Below, one piece after another: positions 1 to 7,671 of a DNA stretch of 64,000 bases. The DNA comes from Mesonia aestuariivivens. Its GTDB lineage: Bacteria > Bacteroidota > Bacteroidia > Flavobacteriales > Flavobacteriaceae. The DNA is taken from assembly GCF_019311235.1 (NCBI RefSeq), contig NZ_JAHWDF010000003.1:124001-188000 (forward strand), given 5' to 3'. The position numbers and the translations under genes are program-made. The notes below the pieces were generated by a model. The model saw only the letters and a list, made by a program, of their open reading frames with translations, had not been told where the DNA came from and ran no database searches. The first letter of the stretch is position 1. Each line of letters begins with the position of its first letter.

Positions 1-93
1 GACTATACTAGAGAACTTAGTGAAGAGCTAATAAATAAATACAGATTAGCAAAAGGCGAAATTATTCCCGTTTGCATTAAGCCAAATAGTTAA
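1..93 (+). CDS. C-terminal end of an unknown protein (partial)
   Basis: Frame 1 is open from the first base to a TAA at 91-93 and gives 30 residues ending VCIKPNS. The start lies outside the window and I do not recognise the family. Its stop codon lies in the left copy of the 8-bp duplication made by the neighbouring IS element, so the insertion did not shorten it. Before the insertion it would have converged on apbE with the two stop codons overlapping by two bases. That it is a real gene rests on the open frame and the stop position only. Confidence 0.45.
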   Translation, partial: DYTRELSEELINKYRLAKGEIIPVCIKPNS

Positions 94-97
94 TTAG
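90..97. repeat. Left target-site duplication of the IS256-family element
   Basis: TTAATTAG at 90-97 is repeated exactly at 1429-1436, directly outside the terminal inverted repeats. Eight to nine base duplications are the rule for the IS256 family. This copy contains the TAA stop of the upstream gene. Confidence 0.8.
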
Positions 98-129
98 GGC
101 ACTATCTCATTAACTGTGTAAGTTTAAAA
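98..129 (+). repeat. Left terminal inverted repeat of the IS
   Basis: 32 bp beginning GGCACTATC and ending GTGTAAGTTTAAAA. It matches the reverse complement of 1397-1428 at 26 of 32 positions, with the inner 15 bases identical. Confidence 0.85.
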
Positions 130-161
130 AATAGCTTGGGTCATGACCCAAGCTATTTTTT
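126..161. terminator. Perfect palindrome with T tract inside the IS left end
   Basis: A 36-bp perfect palindrome centred between 143 and 144 (arm core ATAGCTTGGGTCA), followed by further T residues. It would act as an intrinsic terminator in either direction. Several IS families carry such structures to stop read-in from flanking genes. Confidence 0.65.
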
Positions 162-186
162 TTTAATTTTAAATCCAAACACAGTA

Positions 187-1363
187 ATGAAAAAAGAAGA
201 TTTATTAAACGATAACTTTCTCAAGCAATTTAAAAGCGGAGAGGAACTAACAGGCTTTTTAAAGCAACTACAAAACGTGGCATCGAGAAGATGCTTGAAG
301 GAGAACTAGACAGTCACCTTGATAATGTTAAAAACCAGAAGAGTAGCTCTGGCAATACTCGTAATGGCTATACGAGTAAAAAAGTGAGAACCAGCTTTGG
401 TGAGTCAGAAATAAGCACTCCTAGAGATCGTGACTCCTCTTTTAACCCTATGATTGTTACCAAGCGCAAAAATATGGTGAACGGTATTGAAAATGTGATT
501 ATCTCTCTTTATGCTAAAGGGATGAGTAATAGTGATATTGAGCAGCAAATACTTGAGGTTTATAATTTTGAAGTCTCCACCTCTACCATTTCAAGGATTA
601 CAGACCGTATTACAAATGATATTGTATCCTGGCAGAACCGACCTTTAGAGCCAGTTTATCTTATTGTCTGGATGGACGGTATTGTTTTCAAGGTAAGAGA
701 GAACTCCAAAGTAATCAATAAAACAGCTTACATAGCTGTAGGGCTTGGTAGAGATGGTAAAAAAGAAGTTTTAGGACTTTGGAGTCCGCAGCCTTTTGGA
801 TGAGTGTGCTTACCGATATGAAAGCTAGAGGGGGTAGAAGACTTACTTATCACTGCTACTGATAATCTCAATGGGTTTACCGCTACTATCAAAACTGTCT
901 TCCCTGAATCCAAAACTCAGATATGCGTAGTACATCACATCAGAAACGCTTGTAAATACTTAGTATGGAAAGATAAAAAACAATTTACAAAAGATATGAA
1001 GTATATCTATGACGCACCTACAAAACAAGCTGCAGAAGCTGCTTTAAAGGATTTTGCTCAAAAGTGGGAAAGTAAGTAATCTTATGCCATTAAAAGCTGG
1101 CAGGATAACTGGGATGAGCTTACCGTATTCTTTGAGTTCCCAATAGAGATTAGAAAAATCATCTATACCACCAACCTAATAGAGAACCTTAATGGAAAAA
1201 TACGTAAATACACCAAAAAAAATTATCATTCCCAACAGATGAGGCTGTTATAAAATCTGTATATTTGGCAATAAGAGAAGCAACTAAAAAATGGTCGATG
1301 CCAGTCAGAAACTGGGGAATCATTCTTAATCAGTTCTTAACTATATATGATAAAAGGGTTTAA
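187..1363 (+). pseudogene. IS256-family (mutator-type) transposase, broken
   Basis: Read across frames, the sequence matches a full IS256-type transposase: an N-terminal stretch starting MKKEDLLNDN, the middle SLYAKGMSNSDIE and VWMDGIVFKVREN segments, ATDNLNGF, then [17 protein letters not shown] and a C-terminus [12 protein letters not shown]. Lesions seen: a one-base loss near 272-275; a small deletion near 783 where the LGLW segment meets SAAFWMS; an extra G in the run near 829-833; an in-frame TAA at 1077-1079; and a one-base loss in the eight-A run at 1215-1222. The longest open piece is 291-803. The gene is inactive. The IS ends are better preserved than the gene. Confidence 0.9.
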
Positions 1364-1396
1364 CTCTAAATATTAATTAAAGACAAACCCAAGGTA

Positions 1397-1428
1397 TTTT
1401 AAACTTACACACTTTACAGGATAGTGTC
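1397..1428 (-). repeat. Right terminal inverted repeat of the IS
   Basis: The reverse complement begins GACACTATCC and ends GTGTAAGTTTAAAA, pairing with 98-129 at 26 of 32 positions. Confidence 0.85.
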
Positions 1429-1436
1429 TTAATTAG
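1429..1436. repeat. Right target-site duplication of the IS
   Basis: TTAATTAG, an exact copy of 90-97. Its first three bases are the stop codon (on the minus strand) of apbE. Confidence 0.8.
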
Positions 1437-2430
1437 GCATTAATTGTTTTTGAAAATTATTAGTTACAAAAACTTTAGTACTATCGTTTTCTGTGAAAAT
1501 TAAATAAGCGTCTATAGCTTTTTCATTTTCTAAAACTTCTTTAGCTTTATCTATACCCATTGCCATAAATGCTGTTGCATAAGCATCAGCTTCTCCACAA
1601 GTTTTTGCAAGCACAGAAGCACTTAACACATTACTTTTTTCAGCTTTACCTGTTTTGGGATTTATGGTATGAACAAATTTTTCCCCCGTTAAAGAATCTA
1701 CCCTAAACTTTCTATAATTACCAGAGGTTGCTAATCCTTGATTTTTCATTTCTAAAACCGCAATAATTTCTCTATTCAATTCATCTTGATAAGGATTGTC
1801 TAGCCCTACTCTCCAAGCTTGATTTCTATCTGTATTTTTCCCATTTACGCGCAGTTCTCCACCTAATTCAACTAGATAATTATTAACTCCGTTGTTTTCT
1901 AAATACACCGCTAAACGATCTACAGTATAACCTTTAGCTATAGAATTAAACTCTAAATAGCTGTTTGCTAATTGTTTTTCAATTCGATTATCTGGAGTTA
2001 GTTTATAATTTTGAAAACCTACTAAACTAAATAAAGAATCTAATTTTTTCGCTGTGATATGGTTTAAATTTTCTGCTCCAAAACCATAAGCATTTACTAA
2101 ATTACCTACTGTCGGATCAAAATAACCATCTGTAGATTTAAAAATATCTTTTGAAAGTAAAAACACATCTTTAAACATTTCATCTACCTGAACAGTGGTA
2201 TCTCCTTTATTAATTTTAGAAATATCTGAGTTTGGTAAATAAGTACTCAAAGATTTATTCACATGCTCAAAAATAGAATCTAAGCCTTTATCCCAATTAA
2301 GTTCGTTATCAGAAAAAAAGGTAATATGATATGTAGTCCCTAAGGCATCTCCTTGAAAAAATTTCTTGTTATTTTTCTGCTGGCAAGCAGTTAAAAAAAG
2401 AATTGATAAAACAATTAAAATATTTTTCAT
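1429..2430 (-). CDS. apbE: FAD:protein FMN transferase, ApbE lipoprotein
   Basis: 333 residues, normal for ApbE. The enzyme splits FAD and attaches FMN through a phosphoester bond to a Thr/Ser of target proteins, notably NqrB and NqrC. Visible features are a lipoprotein signal with lipobox LTAC (Cys16), the YLVELGGELRVNG segment, SGNYRKF, HTINPKTGKA and the metal-binding EADAYATA near the C-terminus. It is therefore a periplasm-facing lipoprotein. It lies downstream of the nqr genes on the same strand, with the orphan 118-residue gene between (3-bp gap). The stop codon lies in the IS target duplication, so the protein is complete. The call is secure from family motifs and from the nqr context. 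Confidence 0.94.
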   Translation of the reverse strand: MKNILIVLSILFLTACQQKNNKKFFQGDALGTTYHITFFSDNELNWDKGLDSIFEHVNKSLSTYLPNSDISKINKGDTTVQVDEMFKDVFLLSKDIFKSTDGYFDPTVGNLVNAYGFGAENLNHITAKKLDSLFSLVGFQNYKLTPDNRIEKQLANSYLEFNSIAKGYTVDRLAVYLENNGVNNYLVELGGELRVNGKNTDRNQAWRVGLDNPYQDELNREIIAVLEMKNQGLATSGNYRKFRVDSLTGEKFVHTINPKTGKAEKSNVLSASVLAKTCGEADAYATAFMAMGIDKAKEVLENEKAIDAYLIFTENDSTKVFVTNNFQKQLMPN

Positions 2431-2433
2431 TTA

Positions 2434-2790
2434 TTAATAAGCTTGAATTCCTGAATAATTAACTACATAATCCTCTTCTAAGGTTACGGCTTTTGACAAA
2501 TCTAAAGAGTTAGCTATGCCTACGCCAGCATAAAATGTACTAGCATTAAATTTTAAAGCATGTTCTTTTATCTTTTCCATCAAAGGTAAATCCATTTTCT
2601 TGGGATCTTTAGGATAAGTAACAGCTCTAACAATCACAAAATGAAGCTTTTTATCTTTTAATGCAACAAATTGGGGATTCCTTTTTAATGCACTATTAAT
2701 ACCTAAAAATTCAAATCCTCTCGCTTCTAAATCTTTGCCTACAATATTCATGGCTAGTTGATGTAATTCTTGTTCTGATAGTGATTTCAT
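2434..2790 (-). CDS. Small conserved protein of the flavobacterial nqr locus, function unknown
   Basis: 118 residues with no signal peptide or membrane segment, so probably cytoplasmic. Small proteins next to nqrF in this group are often labelled as subunit F of the Na+-NQR, but this one has none of the NqrF cofactor motifs. The layout GKDLEARGFEFLGIN followed by a hydrophobic strand LHFVIVRA is reminiscent of the YraN/restriction-endonuclease-like fold, with the catalytic acidic residues and lysine replaced (inference only). A TAnnTTTG box lies four bases upstream of the ATG and a strong terminator separates the gene from nqrF, so it seems to be transcribed separately from nqr and together with apbE (3-bp gap). 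Confidence 0.75.
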   Translation of the reverse strand: MKSLSEQELHQLAMNIVGKDLEARGFEFLGINSALKRNPQFVALKDKKLHFVIVRAVTYPKDPKKMDLPLMEKIKEHALKFNASTFYAGVGIANSLDLSKAVTLEEDYVVNYSGIQAY

Positions 2791-2794
2791 ATTA

Positions 2795-2802
2795 CAAAAA
2801 TA
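2795..2802 (-). promoter_or_regulatory. -7 box TATTTTTG for the 118-residue gene and apbE
   Basis: Exact match to the Bacteroidota -7 consensus TAnnTTTG on the minus strand. Only four bases separate it from the ATG at 2788-2790, which predicts a leaderless transcript. No clear TTTG at -33 was seen. Confidence 0.6.
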
Positions 2803-2859
2803 GAAGTTTAATTGCTAGTACTTATAAGAAATTTATAAATCTTTAAAATGCTATTAAAT

Positions 2860-2893
2860 AAAAAAGTTCGGTGTGATCACACCGAACTTTTTT
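2860..2893. terminator. Palindromic terminator downstream of nqrF
   Basis: Perfect palindrome with A-run and T-run flanks (arm core AAAAAGTTCGGTGTGA), 18 bp beyond the nqrF stop. It ends the nqr transcript on the minus strand. Confidence 0.85.
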
Positions 2894-2911
2894 ATGATAA
2901 CCTAATTTGAT

Positions 2912-4201
2912 TTATCCTCCAAAATCATCAAATCTGATATTTTCATCTGGAATACCAAAATCTTCTCCCATTTTCTGAACGGCTTTGTTCATTAATGGAG
3001 GTCCACAGAAATATAATTCTATATCTTCTGGCTCGTCATGTTTAGAAAGATATTCATCAATTACAGCGTTGTGTACGAATCCTAAGAAACCATCACCATC
3101 ACTATCTAAATCTTCTTTAACCTTCCAATTATCTTCTTCTAAAGGTTCTGATAATACAATATAAAATTTAAAATTATCAAACTCTCTTTCTAATTCTCTA
3201 AAGTGTTCTAAGTAAAATAATTCTCTTTTTGAACGACCACCATACCAATAAGTTACTTTTCTTCCGGTTTTTAAGGTTTTGAAAAGGTGATATAAGTGAG
3301 AACGCATTGGTGCCATTCCTGCTCCACCACCGACATATAACATTTCTGCTTCACTTTCGTTAATAAAGAATTCTCCGTAAGGTCCCGAAATAGTTACTTT
3401 ATCTCCTTTCTTTCTAGAGAAAATATATGAAGAAGCAATTCCTGGATTTACATCCATCCAACCGTTTTTAGCACGATCAAAAGGAGGGGTTGCAATACGA
3501 ACATTAAGCATAACTTCACGACCTTCAGCAGGATAAGAAGCCATAGAATAAGCTCTTTCTACTGTTTCAGGGTTTTTCATTACTAATGGCCATAGCTTAA
3601 AGTTATCCCATTCTTTCTGGAATTTATCAGGTTCACCTGGATGTTCTTCTGGATGAGCTTTGATGTCCATATCTTCAAATTTCACTTCGCATTTTGGAAC
3701 TTCAATTTGAATATATCCTCCAGCCTTATAATCCATATCTTCAGGAATTTCTACAACAAATTCCTTAATAAAAGAAGCTACGTTCCAGTTTCTAACCACT
3801 GTAGCTTCCCATTTTTTTATACCAAATACCTCTTCAGGAATTTGAATATCCATATTCTGTTTTACTTTAACTTGGCAACCTAAACGCCAACCTTCAGCAA
3901 TTTCTTTTCTTGTAAAGTGAGGCTCTTCTGTTGGCAATATAGTACCACCACCGTCTTTAACGATACATTTACATTGAATACATGTACCACCACCACCACA
4001 AGCTGATGGTAAAAATAATTTATTATCACCTAAAGTAGATAACAAAGTACCTCCAGAACCTACTTCAATATCTTTTTCATTGTTAACATTTATTTTTACA
4101 GGTCCTGAGGGAACTAGCTTTGCTTTAGCTCCTAACAGAACACTAACTAATAATAATATTAATAATAAAAATACTACTACACTAGCAATTATAACTGTCA
4201 T
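2912..4201 (-). CDS. nqrF: Na+-translocating NADH:quinone reductase subunit F
   Basis: 429 residues. NqrF takes electrons from NADH through FAD to a 2Fe-2S centre and on into the membrane part of the sodium pump. Features in order: one N-terminal membrane helix (about 2-24); a ferredoxin domain with Cys68, Cys74, Cys77 and Cys109 (pattern C-x5-C-x2-C...C); the FAD-binding RAYSMASYP; the nucleotide loop GGGAGMAPMR; the CGPP segment; and the conserved C-terminus FDDFGG. It is the last gene of the nqr operon, four bases after nqrE, and is followed by a terminator at 2860-2893. Confidence 0.97.
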   Translation of the reverse strand: MTVIIASVVVFLLLILLLVSVLLGAKAKLVPSGPVKINVNNEKDIEVGSGGTLLSTLGDNKLFLPSACGGGGTCIQCKCIVKDGGGTILPTEEPHFTRKEIAEGWRLGCQVKVKQNMDIQIPEEVFGIKKWEATVVRNWNVASFIKEFVVEIPEDMDYKAGGYIQIEVPKCEVKFEDMDIKAHPEEHPGEPDKFQKEWDNFKLWPLVMKNPETVERAYSMASYPAEGREVMLNVRIATPPFDRAKNGWMDVNPGIASSYIFSRKKGDKVTISGPYGEFFINESEAEMLYVGGGAGMAPMRSHLYHLFKTLKTGRKVTYWYGGRSKRELFYLEHFRELEREFDNFKFYIVLSEPLEEDNWKVKEDLDSDGDGFLGFVHNAVIDEYLSKHDEPEDIELYFCGPPLMNKAVQKMGEDFGIPDENIRFDDFGG

Positions 4202-4205
4202 AATC

Positions 4206-4946
4206 TTACTTATTTAATTTTGTATTGTCTGTAAATGACAATGTCTGCTCAGTACTATTATTCTCTTTACTCTCTATTTTTTCTACTGAAGAAGTTTCTA
4301 ACTCTACAGCTTCTGATTCTTCTTGACCATCAAGTTTTATACCCATAAAGCTCATAAAACCAATAGCCATAAGCCCAGTAATGATAAAAGTAATTCCCAA
4401 GCCTTTTAATGGAGCTGGAACATTAGAATAAGCAATCTTCTCACGAATAGCTGCAATTGCTAAAATTGCTAAAAACCAGCCAATACCACTTCCTAAACCA
4501 TAGGTTGCTGCTGCACCAATTCCTGAAAAATCTTTTTGTTGCATAAATAAAGAGCCTCCTAAAATTGCACAGTTAACCGCGATAAGAGGTAAGAAAATAC
4601 CCAATGCACCGTAAAGTGCTGGAGCAAATTTTTCTACAATCATCTCTACTAATTGTACCATAGAGGCAATTACAGCGATAAACATTATAAAACTTAAAAA
4701 GCTTAAATCTACATTGGCAAATTCTTCACCCAACCAAGATAATGCCCCTGGTTTTAAAAGATATTGATCCATTAAAAAGTTAATAGGTACTGTTATCGCT
4801 AATACAAAAATGACTGCTGCCCCTAAACCAACTGCTGTTTTAACGGTTTTGGAAACTGCCAAATAAGAACACATCCCCAAGAAGTAGGCAAAAATCATAT
4901 TTTCTATGAAAATACTCCTAACAAATAAGTTTAAATACTCTTGCAT
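4206..4946 (-). CDS. nqrE: Na+-translocating NADH:quinone reductase subunit E
   Basis: 246 residues; the usual NqrE is about 200. The membrane core has about six helices and the two conserved cysteines, Cys26 (GMCSYLA) and Cys126 (NCAILGG). With those of NqrD, these hold an iron centre inside the membrane. The last 45 or so residues (after MGIKLDGQ) form a hydrophilic tail rich in Glu, Ser and Asn that goes beyond the normal family end. It lies between nqrD and nqrF with short gaps, so it is co-transcribed with them. The core call is secure. The tail is an oddity of unknown role. Confidence 0.96.
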   Translation of the reverse strand: MQEYLNLFVRSIFIENMIFAYFLGMCSYLAVSKTVKTAVGLGAAVIFVLAITVPINFLMDQYLLKPGALSWLGEEFANVDLSFLSFIMFIAVIASMVQLVEMIVEKFAPALYGALGIFLPLIAVNCAILGGSLFMQQKDFSGIGAAATYGLGSGIGWFLAILAIAAIREKIAYSNVPAPLKGLGITFIITGLMAIGFMSFMGIKLDGQEESEAVELETSSVEKIESKENNSTEQTLSFTDNTKLNK

Positions 4947-4970
4947 AATTTATCTTTTTAAAGCAGTATA

Positions 4971-5720
4971 CTATGCTTCTTCAATTAATTTTCTGTTTCT
5001 AGAACGCTGTACCCAAATTACAAGTCCTACTATAATAAGAGCCATTGGCGCTAATAACATTAGCCCATTGTTCTCATAACCTAAAGCATATAATCCAGTA
5101 GAATCTGCCATAGTTGCTCCTTTATGACCCAAAACTTCGATTCCCCAAAGTTTACCAGAACCTAACAATTCTCTAAAGAAGGCTACTATAATTAGAATTA
5201 CCCCATAACCAGCAGCGTTTCCAATTCCATCTAAAAATGATTTATAAACTCCATTTCCTAAAGCAAAAGCTTCTAAACGCCCCATTACAATACAATTGGT
5301 AATAATTAAACCAACGAATACAGAAAGTTGTTTACTTAAATCATATAGAAATGCTTTTAATACCTGATCTACTAAAATTACTAATGCAGCTACAATTACT
5401 AACTGAACAATAATTCTTATTCGGCTAGGAATTAAATTTCGCATTAACGAAATAATCATATTACTAAAAGCCATCACCACCATTACGGCTAAAGACATTA
5501 CTACAGCAGCTTGTAACTGAACTGTAATTGCTAAAGCTGAACAAATACCAAGTACTTGAACTGTAATTGGGTTATCATCATTTAAAGGATCTGATAGTAA
5601 CTTTAAATTTTGCTTTGACAAGAAACTTTCTTTTTCTTCTGAATTAGATAGGAAAAGAATCATTTCTTTCTTTTTAGCTTCTTTTTCTGACATTTGCTTA
5701 TTATTATTTTCTTGAGCCAT
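4971..5720 (-). CDS. nqrD: Na+-translocating NADH:quinone reductase subunit D
   Basis: 249 residues; the usual NqrD is about 210. An extra charged N-terminus of roughly 35 residues ([20 protein letters not shown] and on) precedes the normal family start near [13 protein letters not shown]. The core holds about six membrane helices with Cys60 (LGICSAL) and Cys143 (TNCIVMGR), the NqrD half of the four-cysteine iron site shared with NqrE. It starts 7 bases after nqrC. Membrane subunit of the sodium pump. Confidence 0.96.
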   Translation of the reverse strand: MAQENNNKQMSEKEAKKKEMILFLSNSEEKESFLSKQNLKLLSDPLNDDNPITVQVLGICSALAITVQLQAAVVMSLAVMVVMAFSNMIISLMRNLIPSRIRIIVQLVIVAALVILVDQVLKAFLYDLSKQLSVFVGLIITNCIVMGRLEAFALGNGVYKSFLDGIGNAAGYGVILIIVAFFRELLGSGKLWGIEVLGHKGATMADSTGLYALGYENNGLMLLAPMALIIVGLVIWVQRSRNRKLIEEA

Positions 5721-5727
5721 AAAAATA

Positions 5728-6486
5728 TTATTTTACTGCTACTTTCATATCAGTTTGTTTCTTAAAATAAGGCAAGTAATACTTTAACCTCCTAGAGATC
5801 ATTTTAGTAACTCCATCTCCGGTAATTGTTGCTCCAGAAATTGCATCTACAGCATTATCGTCCTTATTGTTACCACCTCCGTAACCTTTAACTACTGAAA
5901 CTCCTACTAAATTCCCTGAACCATCAAAGATTTTTTCATCTTGAAAACGCTCTTGAAACCAAGCTTTGGTAATTTCACCACCTAGGCCGGTAGTTTCTCC
6001 TTTATGATCAAAAACAACTCCTTTTACGGTATTTACATCATCTTTTAATGCTATATAACCCCAAATAGCACCCCATAAACCTGTACCTCTTAATGGTATA
6101 ATATAGCAAGTTTCACCTTCTACTTTAGCTTCATATAAAGGAAACATTTGCAAATCGTCTGCTTTCCCTAATTCTTTAGCTAAATCTACATTAAAAGCTT
6201 TATCTCCTTCGGCTATAACTTCTCCTTTATTGTTAAGCGCAATTTGTTTCGTAATAAATTTATCGAAATTAGCTTCTGCTAATGGTCTAGATAAAGGTAC
6301 CATCGCTCCGTTGTGCTCTATTGAATCTACACCTACAGTATACAAGATATTTTGCATTTTCTCTTGTTTTACGTTAGCGTTCTGTCTATCTTTTAATGAT
6401 TCTGAAGTAAATGCTAGTACAGCACCCACAACAACAACCATGATGATAGCAAAAATAAATGTATATGCGTTACTACTTCTATCCAT
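5728..6486 (-). CDS. nqrC: Na+-translocating NADH:quinone reductase subunit C
   Basis: 252 residues. One N-terminal membrane helix (about 8-27) is followed by a periplasmic FMN-binding domain. The flavinylation motif is DAISGAT, ending at Thr220, the residue that ApbE modifies with [12 protein letters not shown] is also typical. The start codon overlaps the nqrB stop by one base (TAATG), suggesting coupled translation. Confidence 0.97.
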   Translation of the reverse strand: MDRSSNAYTFIFAIIMVVVVGAVLAFTSESLKDRQNANVKQEKMQNILYTVGVDSIEHNGAMVPLSRPLAEANFDKFITKQIALNNKGEVIAEGDKAFNVDLAKELGKADDLQMFPLYEAKVEGETCYIIPLRGTGLWGAIWGYIALKDDVNTVKGVVFDHKGETTGLGGEITKAWFQERFQDEKIFDGSGNLVGVSVVKGYGGGNNKDDNAVDAISGATITGDGVTKMISRRLKYYLPYFKKQTDMKVAVK

Positions 6487-7655
6487 TACACTGCTGTTTT
6501 TACTTGTGCTTTAACTCTTTTCTTACGTTTTTTAATGTTCCCTTCAATCACATAATGATCTATAGTTGGAGCAAAAACGTTCATTAATAAAATAGCTAAC
6601 ATAATTCCTTCTGGGTATGCAGGATTAAAAATTCTAATCATTACTGCAAAAAGACCAATTAAGAAACCATATATCCATTTCCCTTTAAATGTTTGTGCCG
6701 CTGATACAGGATCTGTTGCCATAAATACGATACCAAAAGCAAGACCACCAATAACTAAGTGATTATACCATGGAAAATTCATTAAATCGTTATTAGGATA
6801 GCTCCCTCCTAACAAATTAAAAATAAAAGCCATAAAAGCCGCTCCTAAGAAACCACTCACGATTATTCGCCAACTACCAACTTTGCTAAAAATAAGCAAC
6901 AAAGCTCCTGCTAAAATACAAACGGTAGAAGTCTCTGCTATAGAACCAGGAATTAACCCTGAAAACATATCCATCGTATTGTAAGGCACATCTGTACCAG
7001 CTGCTAATTTCCCTAAAATAGTTTCTCCAGACACACCATCTACTTGATAAGCATTATGCACCCAAACGGTATTACCAGACATATAAGTTGGGTAAGCGAA
7101 AAATGCAAACGCTCTAGCGGTAAGTGCAGGATTTAAAATATTCATTCCTGTACCTCCAAAAGCTTCTTTACCAATTAAAACTGCAAAAGCTACAGATAAT
7201 GCCACCATCCATAATGGAATATCAACTGGCATAATCATAGGAATAAGTAAACCTGTTACTAAGTACCCCTCATTCACTTCGTGCCCTCTAAAAATAGCAA
7301 AAGCAAATTCTATTCCAAGACCTACGATGTAAGAAACCAAAATCATAGGGACTACTTTAATTGAGCCTTCTCCTATAGCTTCCCAAAAACCAACTTGATC
7401 TTGAATCTGACTTAAATACTGGTAACCTGCATTCCAGGTTCCAAAAATAAGCGCAGGTATTAATGCAATGACTACAGTAATCATTACTCGTTTCAAATCT
7501 ACCGCATCTCTTACGTGAGCTCCTCTTTGGGTTGTGTGATTAGGCACAAACAAAAAAGTATCTAACGCATTAATTGCGGGAGCGAACTTTTCGTATTTTT
7601 TTCCTTTGGAAAATGGCTCTTTCATCTTGTCGAGCCTTTGACGTATCCACTTCAT
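6486..7655 (-). CDS. nqrB: Na+-translocating NADH:quinone reductase subunit B
   Basis: 389 residues, an integral membrane subunit with about ten helices carrying covalent FMN and riboflavin. The flavinylation site is in VDGVSGETILG: Thr212 stands at the position of the FMN-linked Thr, and the usual SGAT reads SGET here. GSIAETST and the conserved GGTGMNILNPALTARAF are also present. It follows nqrA with a 16-bp gap and overlaps nqrC by one base. NqrB forms the main Na+ path with NqrD and NqrE. Confidence 0.97.
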   Translation of the reverse strand: MKWIRQRLDKMKEPFSKGKKYEKFAPAINALDTFLFVPNHTTQRGAHVRDAVDLKRVMITVVIALIPALIFGTWNAGYQYLSQIQDQVGFWEAIGEGSIKVVPMILVSYIVGLGIEFAFAIFRGHEVNEGYLVTGLLIPMIMPVDIPLWMVALSVAFAVLIGKEAFGGTGMNILNPALTARAFAFFAYPTYMSGNTVWVHNAYQVDGVSGETILGKLAAGTDVPYNTMDMFSGLIPGSIAETSTVCILAGALLLIFSKVGSWRIIVSGFLGAAFMAFIFNLLGGSYPNNDLMNFPWYNHLVIGGLAFGIVFMATDPVSAAQTFKGKWIYGFLIGLFAVMIRIFNPAYPEGIMLAILLMNVFAPTIDHYVIEGNIKKRKKRVKAQVKTAV

Positions 7656-7671
7656 AAATATTACGGTGCTT

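Larger units (their letters stand above)
98..1428 (+). mobile_element. Decayed IS256-family insertion sequence
   Basis: A 1331-bp element is bounded by 32-bp imperfect inverted repeats (98-129 and 1397-1428, 26 of 32 positions matching) and an 8-bp direct duplication TTAATTAG. It carries one mutator-type (IS256) transposase gene that is broken in several places, so it cannot move on its own protein. Just inside the left end sits a perfect palindrome followed by T residues that should block outside transcription. The insertion fell between two convergent genes and both kept their stops. The boundaries are read directly; the family call rests on the remaining transposase sequence. Confidence 0.88.

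Noticed and set aside
291-803. 170-residue open frame as a complete gene
   Set aside because: It is the middle part of a broken IS256-type transposase; homologous sequence continues on both sides in other frames.
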